64,000 nt of DNA. Origin: an uncultured Fluviicola sp. (GTDB lineage: Bacteria; Bacteroidota; Bacteroidia; Flavobacteriales_D; Crocinitomicaceae). The notes beneath the pieces are model-generated. The model was not told the origin of the DNA. It was given only the letters and a program-made list of their open reading frames with translations, and did not search any database. The stretch spans positions 1-64,000 of the forward strand of contig NZ_CABHOL010000045.1 of assembly GCF_902168135.1 (NCBI RefSeq). Reading direction: 5' to 3'. A program made the translations under genes and the position numbers. Positions 36,492 to 43,995 of the stretch are shown here, piece after piece. The first letter of the stretch is position 1; every line of letters starts with the position of its first letter.

Positions 36492-37097
36492 ATGTCACAA
36501 GATATTCAGGCAGTTAGTTACTGCATTGGTCTAAGCGTTGCAGATAGTTTGATGCAGCAGGATTTGGGAGGAATCGATCCTTCAGTTATGGCGGAAGCAA
36601 TTTCGGATGTTTTCAGCGGGAAAACAACGAAATACTCACCCGATCAGGCGAATGAAATTATCCAGAAGTATATCCAGGAAATTACAGCTTCAAAGTTTGA
36701 AGTGTATAAAAACGAAGGAGAAGCATTCCTGGCTGAGAACGCTAAGAAAGAAGGAGTTACAACAACTGCTTCAGGTTTGCAGTACGAAGTGGTTGAATTG
36801 GGTAACGGACCGAAACCAACCAGTACAGATACGGTAAATGTTCATTACCACGGAACTCTGATCGACGGAACAGTATTCGACAGTTCTGTTACAAGAGGAA
36901 TTCCTGCAACTTTCGGAGTGCACCAGGTGATTAAAGGATGGACAGAAGCATTGCAATTGATGCCTGTTGGATCGAAATACCGTTTGTACATCCCGCAAGA
37001 TTTGGCATACGGAGCTCATCCGCATCCGGGGGGAGCAATCAAGCCGTTTATGGCGCTTGTTTTTGACGTTGAACTATTAGGAATTGAAAATAACTAA
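36492..37097 (+). CDS. FKBP-type peptidyl-prolyl isomerase, FklB-like
   Basis: 201 residues. An N-terminal helical dimerisation domain (SVADSLMQQDLGGIDPSVMAEAI) precedes an FKBP domain with VNVHYHGTLIDGTVFDSS, VIKGWTEALQLMPVGSKYRLYIP and YGAHPHPGGAIKPF. There is no signal peptide, so the product should be cytoplasmic, as for E. coli FklB. It catalyses proline cis-trans isomerisation during folding. The next gene, a lipoprotein FKBP, starts 1 bp after its stop, so the operon serves both sides of the inner membrane. Confidence 0.93.
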   Translation: MSQDIQAVSYCIGLSVADSLMQQDLGGIDPSVMAEAISDVFSGKTTKYSPDQANEIIQKYIQEITASKFEVYKNEGEAFLAENAKKEGVTTTASGLQYEVVELGNGPKPTSTDTVNVHYHGTLIDGTVFDSSVTRGIPATFGVHQVIKGWTEALQLMPVGSKYRLYIPQDLAYGAHPHPGGAIKPFMALVFDVELLGIENN

Positions 37098-37098
37098 G

Positions 37099-38016
37099 AT
37101 GAAAAAAATCATTCTTGCCTCTCTGCTATTAGCGGTGACTTTTGCATGTGGTGACGATAAAGACGCTACAAAATCATTGCCGTTGAATACACCGAAACAG
37201 CGAATTTCCTACCTGATGGGAGCTGACAATGCAGGACAATTGCTTCAGGACCCTAACTTCGCGAAATACGACAAGGACCAAATTCTAAAAGGGTTTGAAG
37301 AAGGATTGACAGACGAAAAATCATTTGATGCGGCTTGTCAGACAACCATTCAGAATTTATTGGGACCAAGCCAACAGGAATTCAATGAGAAATACGTGAA
37401 GGATGCTTCCTTGTGTATCGGTAAGTTCATCGGGGGAATGTTTAAAACAAGCTGGACACAGGCTAAATCATACAACGAGTTTGATAAAGAATACCTGGTT
37501 TACGGTTTTAGTCTTGGTTTGAAGAAAGAAGATACCCTGATCGCGAAAGATTTGAAAGCAACAATGCTGAAAGATTTTATGACAAAAGTCAACACGCGCG
37601 TGATGGCTGAAGTAACTAAAAAGGAAACAGCGTTCTTCAATAAAGTGAAACAGATTGCAACCATCAAAGAATTGCCAAACGGATTGTATATGGAAACGAT
37701 CCAGGCAGGAACAGGTGGAAGTCCGACAGCGACAAGCGATGTGAAAGCTCATTATGTTTTAATGAATACTGAAGGGGATACTTTGCAATCATCCCTTAAC
37801 GGGCCGCAAATCCCGGTATTTAACCTTGGAGGAGTGATCCCGGGCTGGACAGTTGGTATTCCATTCATGAAAAAAGGAGGGAAGTACAAATTATACGTTC
37901 CTCAAAACATGGCTTATGGAAAAGACTCTCCGGACCCGAATACCATTCCGCCGTTCTCAACATTGGTTTTCTATGTTGAACTGGTTGATTTCGGACCAAT
38001 GGGCAGTGTAAAATAA
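37099..38016 (+). CDS. FKBP-type peptidyl-prolyl isomerase lipoprotein
   Basis: 305 residues from the ATG at 37099. A lipoprotein signal (MKKIILASLLLAVTFACGDD) with lipobox TFAC is followed by a helical region and an FKBP domain (DVKAHYVLMNTEGDTLQSS, VIPGWTVGIPFMKKGGKYKLYVP, YGKDSPDPNTIPPFSTLVF). The mature protein is anchored in a membrane facing the periplasm. The TTG at 37084 is in frame but would overlap the previous stop. A textbook terminator follows. Confidence 0.9.
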   Translation: MKKIILASLLLAVTFACGDDKDATKSLPLNTPKQRISYLMGADNAGQLLQDPNFAKYDKDQILKGFEEGLTDEKSFDAACQTTIQNLLGPSQQEFNEKYVKDASLCIGKFIGGMFKTSWTQAKSYNEFDKEYLVYGFSLGLKKEDTLIAKDLKATMLKDFMTKVNTRVMAEVTKKETAFFNKVKQIATIKELPNGLYMETIQAGTGGSPTATSDVKAHYVLMNTEGDTLQSSLNGPQIPVFNLGGVIPGWTVGIPFMKKGGKYKLYVPQNMAYGKDSPDPNTIPPFSTLVFYVELVDFGPMGSVK

Positions 38017-38022
38017 TGGATT

Positions 38023-38054
38023 AATCCTCTTCGTTTTCGGAGAGGATTTTTTTT
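38023..38054 (+). terminator. Intrinsic terminator of the FKBP operon
   Basis: An 11-bp stem (38023-38033 with 38038-38048) closes a TTTT loop and is followed by T residues to 38054. It is one of the strongest hairpins in the window. Confidence 0.9.
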
Positions 38055-38148
38055 GGCCGGGACTTCGCGCTCAGTCTCCGGAAGACTATTAGGAACTGAT
38101 AAAGGTGAATGAGTCCCGAAGTTTCGGGAAAGGCACAATAATAAAATT

Positions 38149-38709
38149 ATGAACATAAATAAAACAGTTTTCGAACAATTCCCGGTTATTCAAACGGAAA
38201 GATTGTTATTGCGGCAAATCCAGCTGAAAGATGCCGTAGAGATCATGCAAATGCGGCAAAATAAACGGGTAAACCAATTTATTGCGCGCAACAGCATGAC
38301 AGGAGTTGAGGCAGCAGAAGAATTGGTCAAAAAGACTTCGGATGCATTTGAATCAAAAGCGGCTATCGGATGGGCCGGAATCCTGAGAGACGGATCCGAA
38401 ATTATAGGTACCTGCGGGTTTAACCGGATCGATTATCCGAACAATCGCGCTGAGATCGGGGGTGAGCTTTCTGTCGATTACTGGGGAAAGAATATCGCCC
38501 TGGAAGCTGTCCGGGCAATTGTCTCTTTCGGATTTGAAAAAATGAACCTGCATGCCATCGAAGCATTCGTGTCACCGGGAAACAGGGGGGCAATATTCCT
38601 GCTGGAATCTTTGGGATTTGAAAAAGAAGCGCATTTCAAAGACAGGGTCTATTTCAACGGAACTTACCAGGATATGGCAGTTTATACACTATTTCGCTCG
38701 AAGGTTTAA
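38149..38709 (+). CDS. GNAT-family N-acetyltransferase (RimJ/RimL type)
   Basis: 186 residues. Opens TERLLLRQIQLKDAVEIMQM, as in ribosomal-protein and related alanine acetyltransferases, and has AEIGGELSVDYWGKNIALEAVRAIVSFGF and FVSPGNRGAIFLLESLGFEKEAHF. Substrate undetermined. Three bases after its stop the 8-bp tandem array begins. Confidence 0.87.
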   Translation: MNINKTVFEQFPVIQTERLLLRQIQLKDAVEIMQMRQNKRVNQFIARNSMTGVEAAEELVKKTSDAFESKAAIGWAGILRDGSEIIGTCGFNRIDYPNNRAEIGGELSVDYWGKNIALEAVRAIVSFGFEKMNLHAIEAFVSPGNRGAIFLLESLGFEKEAHFKDRVYFNGTYQDMAVYTLFRSKV

Positions 38710-38712
38710 TAG

Positions 38713-38800
38713 TTCAAATGTTCAAATGTTCAAATGTTCAAATGTTCAAATGTTCAAATGTTCAAATGTTCAAATGTTCAAATGTTCAAATGTTCAAATA
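38713..38800. repeat. Tandem array of 11 copies of an 8-bp unit (TTCAAATG)
   Basis: Ten perfect copies of TTCAAATG and a final TTCAAATA, without interruption, between convergent genes. The unit is not a multiple of three, so coding frames through it cycle (NVQMFKCS repeats) and are spurious. Copy number is likely to vary between strains. Confidence 0.97.
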
Positions 38801-38906
38801 GATTCATTTAAGCAACAGTTCACTTTGAACCTTTTTGAACCTTCGAAGTTCGAAGAACGTTTTCAAATCCTGACACTGAAGGTCGTCAGTGAAAGAAGAT
38901 TTGAAC

Positions 38907-38928
38907 TTTTCAAGCTAAAGCTTGAAAA
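38907..38928 (-). terminator. Hairpin overlapping the stop of the barrel-like protein gene
   Basis: TTTTCAAGC and GCTTGAAAA arms around a TAAA loop. The minus-strand stop codon is inside the structure. No T tract follows, so termination strength is doubtful. Confidence 0.4.
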
Positions 38929-39538
38929 AGAACGCAATCCGGTAAATCAATGGAATCAGTGCACCCGGTTGACCATTTGCGGTTTGTTTTTTCATGAAAT
39001 ATCCTGGTCTGAAAGGGCTGTTCAGATTATTGATGACATCATACATGATTCCCGCATTTAGTCTGAAATTTCCTTCCTCACCGAATGCGTGAGAGAAACC
39101 AAACCCGACTAAAGCAGTGGGAACCCAAACGCGTTTGGGAGCAATAATTCCGTTGGTATTGCTGAAAGGATTGGATAATAGCTCAAATTCAGCACCAACA
39201 AACAGGTAGTTGAAAAAACGCCCGTGTATAAAAGCTCCGCCTCCATATACGGAATAAGATCCGCTTAGTCCGTTATTCTTGTAAAAGGAATAATGATAAC
39301 GTGCAGACGGACCGAAAGAAATATATTTGTTGCGGACAATACCGAACTTTAGTCCCACACCACCGGTTCCACCGAATGTACTGGCTGAAAAGTGAATATC
39401 GGCACCAATTTCATTGTATGGAGTAAATTCTTTTGTGGTGGTTTCTTCTTCATCTTTCAGGTAAAGCTCGGTGTCTTCCTGCGCAAAACCGAAATTGCTG
39501 CTGCATGCAAGAATCAGGAGTAAAAGGAACTGTTTCAT
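38915..39538 (-). CDS. Secreted, beta-barrel-like outer membrane protein
   Basis: 207 residues with a signal peptide (MKQFLLLLILACSSNFGFAQ). The mature region alternates polar and hydrophobic residues and is rich in Gly and aromatics (GGVGLKFGIVRNKYISFGPSARYHYSFY, YLFVGAEFELL), ending in aromatic-rich AFFFKL, which fits a small outer-membrane barrel. Specific role unknown. Last gene of a minus-strand cluster in which each start overlaps the preceding stop by 4 bp. Confidence 0.7.
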   Translation of the reverse strand: MKQFLLLLILACSSNFGFAQEDTELYLKDEEETTTKEFTPYNEIGADIHFSASTFGGTGGVGLKFGIVRNKYISFGPSARYHYSFYKNNGLSGSYSVYGGGAFIHGRFFNYLFVGAEFELLSNPFSNTNGIIAPKRVWVPTALVGFGFSHAFGEEGNFRLNAGIMYDVINNLNSPFRPGYFMKKQTANGQPGALIPLIYRIAFFFKL

Positions 39539-40161
39539 AAAATACGTATAAGTGTTTCTTTATCAATATCGTGTGTGCCTTCAAAACGGGCAATATGTAT
39601 ACCCCGGGATTGATAATCCGCAATCAGGATTTCCTGGTCCGCTTTCGGGAAGAACTCATCCTCAGTACCCAAAACAAAAGAGCTTTTTTTAGCCAGATTT
39701 GTATGTTCTTCAACTGCCAGGTCGGGAGGATAAACACTTGCCCAGGAAACAAAATGGTCGCAGTTGACACTGCCGTGTGCAAGCCAGCGAGCAGCCGTTG
39801 CTCCGCCTTGTGAAAAGCCGATGACGGTAATCTTTTCCGGTGAATGGTTTTTCAGCATCGCAGCGTGAAGGATGTCCAAACTCAGGATATTCAATCGAAT
39901 ATCTTCTTCCCGCCATTCTTTGGTCATCCAGGAAGCTCCAACTCTGCCGGAAGTTCCTCTGAGGTAAAATCGGTGTCTTCCTTCCGGGAAAACAAACAGA
40001 ATGTCTTCTTGTGGAACATCCAGGAACTTTTGGCTGAAATATTCGACCAATTGTCCGTAGCCGTGAAGGACGTAAACCAGGTGTTTGACATGTTCGCCTG
40101 TTTGAAATGTCCGGTATCTGATTGAAGAAGGGACTTCTATTTTTCCTTCGGTGGAACTCAT
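39535..40161 (-). CDS. Alpha/beta hydrolase, carboxylesterase/phospholipase family
   Basis: 208 residues. HVLHGYGQ (oxyanion region), the nucleophile elbow VIGFSQGGATAARW, the Asp in GTEDEFFP and His in FEGTHDIDKETL give a complete catalytic triad of the AB hydrolase 2 type. No signal peptide, so probably cytoplasmic. It overlaps both neighbours by 4 bp. Confidence 0.87.
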   Translation of the reverse strand: MSSTEGKIEVPSSIRYRTFQTGEHVKHLVYVLHGYGQLVEYFSQKFLDVPQEDILFVFPEGRHRFYLRGTSGRVGASWMTKEWREEDIRLNILSLDILHAAMLKNHSPEKITVIGFSQGGATAARWLAHGSVNCDHFVSWASVYPPDLAVEEHTNLAKKSSFVLGTEDEFFPKADQEILIADYQSRGIHIARFEGTHDIDKETLIRIL

Positions 40162-40964
40162 ACTTTCTTCGGCAGGTTTTTGGCAAATTCCGGGTAAAGG
40201 CGGTACTTTTTTACAACCGGGTCCAGGAAGAACTTCAATTTCAAGGTTTTTTTCCGGGTAATCGAAGGAATGTATTGGTACATATCACCGATATTTTTGG
40301 TGTATGAGTCTATTTCGCTTTCATAGATTGCAATATCCATAGGCACCTGGTTCGGGTTTTCTTCGAATTCATGGAATAGCGCTTCAGGATGGTCCTCACC
40401 GGCATAATCAAAGGATTTCCATTGGAAAACCATCATCAGATCGTGTTCGTTAAATACGGAGAAATAACTTTTCCAGCCCGAGTTCCTGATGCGGTATCCT
40501 ACTATCACATCTTTTCTGGTCGGAGCTACAATTGAGCGGAATTCGATATCCAGTTCTCTTCCCGGGCTTGATGGGGCAAAGATTGGATTGGAAATACGGT
40601 CCAGAGCGCCGTCGTAATAGAATATATAGTTGTAGTTCCCGGTGAACCCGATTTCAGCAGCTTTTGCCTCGCGCTTGTTCCTGATGGCTTCGTCCATGGC
40701 ATATTCCAGTCGGTTGACCGTGATGATCGCGTCCTCAATCGTGTCTGCATTGATGTATTCCTTGTAAATTCTCAGGGAAAACTTTTCGTTAACCGGGATA
40801 GCCAAAGATGCCATGATCTCTCTTTTGGCTCTTGCATCCAGGCTCTCATTGCTTTTTTTACCGTCCGTATTTTCGGTAGTTATATTCGCGTCTGATGCAG
40901 ATTCGTCATTACAGGAACTTGCAATAAGCAGCACGCAAAGCATGCTAATTTCAAGAATTTTCAT
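40158..40964 (-). CDS. Lipoprotein of unknown function
   Basis: 268 residues with lipoprotein signal MKILEISMLCVLLIASSCND (lipobox IASSC). After a low-complexity linker there is a basic region and a beta-rich C-terminal part (YNYIFYYDGALDRISNP, GYRIRNSGWKSYFSVFNEHDLMMVFQW) with KKTLKLKFFLDP near the end. No family recognised. It starts 4 bp downstream of the dnaX tau stop, so it is probably expressed from the dnaX transcript. Confidence 0.7.
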   Translation of the reverse strand: MKILEISMLCVLLIASSCNDESASDANITTENTDGKKSNESLDARAKREIMASLAIPVNEKFSLRIYKEYINADTIEDAIITVNRLEYAMDEAIRNKREAKAAEIGFTGNYNYIFYYDGALDRISNPIFAPSSPGRELDIEFRSIVAPTRKDVIVGYRIRNSGWKSYFSVFNEHDLMMVFQWKSFDYAGEDHPEALFHEFEENPNQVPMDIAIYESEIDSYTKNIGDMYQYIPSITRKKTLKLKFFLDPVVKKYRLYPEFAKNLPKKV

Positions 40965-40968
40965 ATAC

Positions 40969-41586
40969 TTAATAATCGATGTCTAAGTTAAAACGGTTCT
41001 TCAGGTCGAAAAGGTTTGAATTTTTCTTCGCTAATTTATCGAAACGGTCCGGACCATTCAGGTATTTGACTTCTTCCGGTGCGTCTTTGACCATTTCCAA
41101 TTGAATGACGAGGTCGTAATTTTGGATTTCCTTGCGGATATATGCCATGACCTCGCCGATTGCACCTTCCAGGCGGGTTAATTGAATGGTATTGTCTACT
41201 TCAAACTGGAAAGTTGTTTCATCCAGCTGAACAGGCTCCCGTTTGATCATTACGTGATAAACCTGGTCTTGTCCGTTCAATTTTTGCGTATGCGCCATGG
41301 TTTTCCAAAGCCTCACTACGTCGTCTTTATGGAATTCCTTTTTAGGCAAATCACTTTGTGGAACTTGCGCCTTGGCTTTTTGCTGCTCAATTAAGTGATT
41401 GATCGATAAATTGTTCGAATTTAAATTTCCAGTTGGTGCTGACAGGACTTTTGCCTCTGGTTTTACCGAGAAAGCAGCTCTTTCAGGGGTTACCGAAGGT
41501 TTGTTTATCGGTTTGGATTCATTTCTGAGACTTTGTCCTGCAAATGGAATAATCGGAACAGGGTCAGTTAAGGATTTTTTTTTTCA
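40969..41586 (-). CDS. dnaX: DnaX tau C-terminal extension, reached by frameshift
   Basis: A minus-strand frame that lacks its own plausible start (the TTG at 41349 is internal). It is open from a TGA at 41584-41586 to the stop at 40969. The first 75 codons form a Pro/Ser/Asn-rich linker, and the rest (PKKEFHKDDVVRLWKTMAHTQ..., LVIQLEMVKDAPEEVKYL) is the C-terminal domain of Bacteroidota gamma/tau subunits. It joins the 41568-42683 frame only by a -1 shift, or one added A, in the A10 run. The joined product would have 571 residues from the ATG at 42683 (573 from the GTG at 42689). Confidence 0.8.
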
Positions 41587-42683
41587 AGCTCAGATTTAAC
41601 CGAACAAATTTGCATAAGCGTTAGTTCGACCAGCAGGCGTTGGTTCTTTGCGGATTTGTAATCCACATCTGCTTTACTGAGAACACCCAGGCAGCGCAGT
41701 GCAAAAGCTGCGTCTATTTTTTTAGCCTGATCAACAAACAGTTTTTCAGTAGTTTCACCCACTTCCAGTAAGTTCGCAGTTCGCGGATCTTTGCAGATCA
41801 AAAGGTTTCTGAAATGCTCGGCAAGCCCGACTATGAAATGATGCCCGTCAAATCCTTTTTCCATGACATCATTGAACAATAAGAGACAAGCCGGAATATC
41901 TTCATTCAATGCATTTTCCACGACCTTGAAATAGTAATCGTGATCCAGTACATTGAGGTTTTCCAGTACAGCTTTATGTGTAATCGTCGTTCCGCAAAAG
42001 CTTACGATCTGATCGAAAATAGACAAAGCATCGCGCAAAGCACCGTCTGCTTTTTGAGCAATGAGGTGAAGCGCATCCGGATCTGCAGAAATAGCTTCCT
42101 GTGTAGCAACATGTGCCAAATGATCGGCAATGTCTTTTACCTTGATGCGTTGAAAATCAAAAATCTGGCAGCGCGATAAAATCGTTGGTAAGATTTTGTG
42201 CTTTTCGGTGGTCGCTAAAATAAAGATCGCATGTGCAGGCGGTTCTTCCAGAGTCTTCAAAAAGGCATTGAAAGCTGCTGTTGACAACATGTGAACCTCG
42301 TCGATGATATACACCTTGTGGGTTCCCAATTGCGGGGCGATGCGCACCTGGTCAATCAGTCCGCGGATATCGTCAACAGAGTTGTTGGATGCAGCATCTA
42401 ATTCGTAAACATTCAGAGAAGCTCCTTCATTGAAGGAAAGGCAGCTTTCACACTGATCACAAGCCTCAACAGATTCCGTTCTGTTAAAACAGTTAATAGT
42501 TTTCGCAAGGATACGTGCAGTTGTTGTTTTACCAACCCCGCGCGAACCGCAAAACAAGAAAGCCTGCGCTAAATGCTGGTTCTTAATTGCGTTTTTAAGC
42601 GTATTGGTAATTGCCTTCTGCCCAACAACCGTATCAAAGGTCTGGGGTCTGTATTTTCTGGCAGAAACAACGAAATCCGACAT
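41568..42683 (-). CDS. dnaX: DNA polymerase III subunit gamma (DnaX, zero frame)
   Basis: Clamp-loader ATPase: VVSARKYRPQTFDTVVGQ, Walker A GSRGVGKTT, the zinc site with CFNRTESVEACDQCESC, Walker B VYIIDEVHMLS and sensor/SRC motif TILSRCQIFDFQ. Domains I-III are complete and the frame ends two codons after an A10 run (…LEKKNP stop), giving a gamma-like 371-residue product. I use ATG 42683 rather than GTG 42689, because a TAACTTTG box (42689-42696) ends 5 nt before it. The rest of tau lies in the -1 frame. Confidence 0.93.
   Translation of the reverse strand: MSDFVVSARKYRPQTFDTVVGQKAITNTLKNAIKNQHLAQAFLFCGSRGVGKTTTARILAKTINCFNRTESVEACDQCESCLSFNEGASLNVYELDAASNNSVDDIRGLIDQVRIAPQLGTHKVYIIDEVHMLSTAAFNAFLKTLEEPPAHAIFILATTEKHKILPTILSRCQIFDFQRIKVKDIADHLAHVATQEAISADPDALHLIAQKADGALRDALSIFDQIVSFCGTTITHKAVLENLNVLDHDYYFKVVENALNEDIPACLLLFNDVMEKGFDGHHFIVGLAEHFRNLLICKDPRTANLLEVGETTEKLFVDQAKKIDAAFALRCLGVLSKADVDYKSAKNQRLLVELTLMQICSVKSELEKKNP
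41575..41584 (-). other. dnaX: A10 slippery run in dnaX
   Basis: Ten consecutive A residues on the coding strand (codons GAA AAA AAA AAT). The two dnaX frames overlap only from 41568 to 41586, a 19-nt window centred on this run. It allows -1 ribosomal frameshifting or transcriptional slippage. Confidence 0.8.
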
Positions 42684-42688
42684 GAACA

Positions 42689-42696
42689 CAAAGTTA
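42689..42696 (-). promoter_or_regulatory. -7 box TAACTTTG for dnaX
   Basis: Minus-strand TAnnTTTG match ending 5 nt before the ATG at 42683, so a leaderless dnaX mRNA is likely. Confidence 0.5.
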
Positions 42697-42712
42697 GCTA
42701 AACTTTCTCAAA

Positions 42713-42745
42713 CAATTCAAAATGCCAAATTCAAAATTCAAAAAA
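42713..42745. repeat. AATTCAAAAT word cluster
   Basis: Successive AATTCAAAATGCCAAATTC-type words between dnaX and the DUF6340 gene. Similar clusters lie at 2470-2510 and 60742-60774. Confidence 0.45.
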
Positions 42746-42755
42746 GTTTGAATAA

Positions 42756-43784
42756 TCAATTGGTTTGGTTTTCCAGTCTACCCAGATCACGGATGCGTTT
42801 CTCAAGGACATTGGAATATTGAAGCGCTTCATCTTTTCCACCTTCCACATAAGATTTTTGGATCCAAGCTTTGGCATTCTGCAGATCACCCAACACTTCA
42901 TAAGCCAAAGCAGCATTGTAAGCTGCCCGTGCTTTAAACTTGGATTTCGGATTGGAATCGTATTCTTCCTTCCAGGTATTTAACGCTCCTTCCCAATCTC
43001 TCGTCAATGCTTGCCGTGCTCCAACTTTCATGCGGCCCTTTTTGCCAATGTACATCATACGCTGTTCCCAGAAATAAAGAGGTATCAGGTCGTGCGCGAA
43101 AGACTGCCCGGTATAATAGCTGACTTCACTTAAAGCCTCATTGCGCTTAATTAAACGGCCTAAAGCTTCCGCTGGGTTGGTGGAGCGCTGCACCCAGGTT
43201 TTGTCCTGTTTGTACATGTCGCGGTAAATAATTGCTTTATTAACGGGATCATAGAGCATAAAACCGGCTCTTGCAGTAGCTTTTCCGGTAATTTCCACTT
43301 CAGCATTTCCGTTGAGGATACTTTGCACCGTATTCACAGCAGTGGCTGCCGGGTTGATCACACTGAAATCGGTATCGAAAAACTCCAGGCTTAGTAAAGC
43401 GTCTGTACCGTATTTTTTACAAATACTGTCTACCTGTTCCCAGTTCATAGGAGATCCAAAATCCACACTGGTTGGTTTGGAAGCCATCATGGAGCTGTCG
43501 CATTGTTTGATCTCGAAACGTGGACTCGTTCGAAGAAGCTGATCGATCCCCCGCATGCATTCATTGGATAGCTCCTTGTCTTGTTTGGGAGTTTCCAAAG
43601 TCAGCGTTCCTTCAAGAAGTCCTGCTTTTCCCGGAATGGAGTGATTAAGCAATGCCAATGATTTGATATTCCGATCAACCGAAATTGTTGCGGGCCGTTG
43701 TACTTCAATTTGCATACCCTGTGTAGTTCTGCAGGAGCTGAAAATCAATAAGCTGGAAATACTGAGTGCAAGTAGTTGTTTCAT
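42756..43784 (-). CDS. DUF6340-family lipoprotein
   Basis: 342 residues with a lipoprotein signal (MKQLLALSISSLLIFSSCRT). The body matches the DUF6340 layout: SLALLNHSIPGKAGLLEGTLTLE, CKKYGTDALLSLEFFDTDF and a C-terminal tetratricopeptide-like part (ARAAYNAALAYEVLGDLQNAKAWIQKSY). Function unknown, with an outer-membrane or periplasmic location expected. A TATATTTG box (minus strand, about 43801-43808) lies 16 nt upstream. Confidence 0.83.
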   Translation of the reverse strand: MKQLLALSISSLLIFSSCRTTQGMQIEVQRPATISVDRNIKSLALLNHSIPGKAGLLEGTLTLETPKQDKELSNECMRGIDQLLRTSPRFEIKQCDSSMMASKPTSVDFGSPMNWEQVDSICKKYGTDALLSLEFFDTDFSVINPAATAVNTVQSILNGNAEVEITGKATARAGFMLYDPVNKAIIYRDMYKQDKTWVQRSTNPAEALGRLIKRNEALSEVSYYTGQSFAHDLIPLYFWEQRMMYIGKKGRMKVGARQALTRDWEGALNTWKEEYDSNPKSKFKARAAYNAALAYEVLGDLQNAKAWIQKSYVEGGKDEALQYSNVLEKRIRDLGRLENQTN

Positions 43785-43972
43785 AATATGTAGTTCGTTG
43801 CAAATATATGGATTCCTTGAATGTACATACCTGCAGCTTTAAAGTCGTTGCAGGAATATCTAAAACCGTGCCGGAGTATTCTGACCACTGACTTTTAAGC
43901 ATTCCAAAACGGTACATTTCACACTTTCTTCCGTCACTTTTGCATTTTACCTGTTGAATTTTGAATTAAAAC

Positions 43973-43980
43973 TATCTTTG
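43973..43980 (+). promoter_or_regulatory. -7 box TATCTTTG for the CBS-type gene
   Basis: TAnnTTTG match 15 nt before ATG 43996, with TTG at 43954-43956 spaced by 16 nt. It lies inside the upstream frame and supports the later start. Confidence 0.55.
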
Positions 43981-43995
43981 TGTAAAATTCAGTAC

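Noticed and set aside
36260-36493. 77-codon minus-strand ORF
   Set aside because: No proper start or length, and it overlaps the FKBP promoter. Kept only as a possible decayed remnant.
37084-37098. TTG start of the lipoprotein FKBP gene
   Set aside because: It overlaps the previous gene's stop, and the ATG at 37099 gives a complete lipoprotein signal without it.
38713-38800. CRISPR-like array
   Set aside because: Units are 8 bp and contiguous with no spacers, and there are no cas genes in the window.
38552-39061. 169-codon plus-strand ORF with NVQMFKCS repeats
   Set aside because: The repetitive part is the 8-bp tandem array read in successive frames, and the rest overlaps two real genes.
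41568-41586. Plain sequencing error in the A10 run
   Set aside because: Not excluded. The frames meet at just the domain boundary where gamma/tau slippage is known in other bacteria, so biology is at least as likely. Reported as a finding with that caveat.
43821-43898. 25-codon plus-strand ORF before the CBS-type gene
   Set aside because: It has no codon enrichment or other sign of a leader peptide and lies upstream of the mapped promoter box at 43973.
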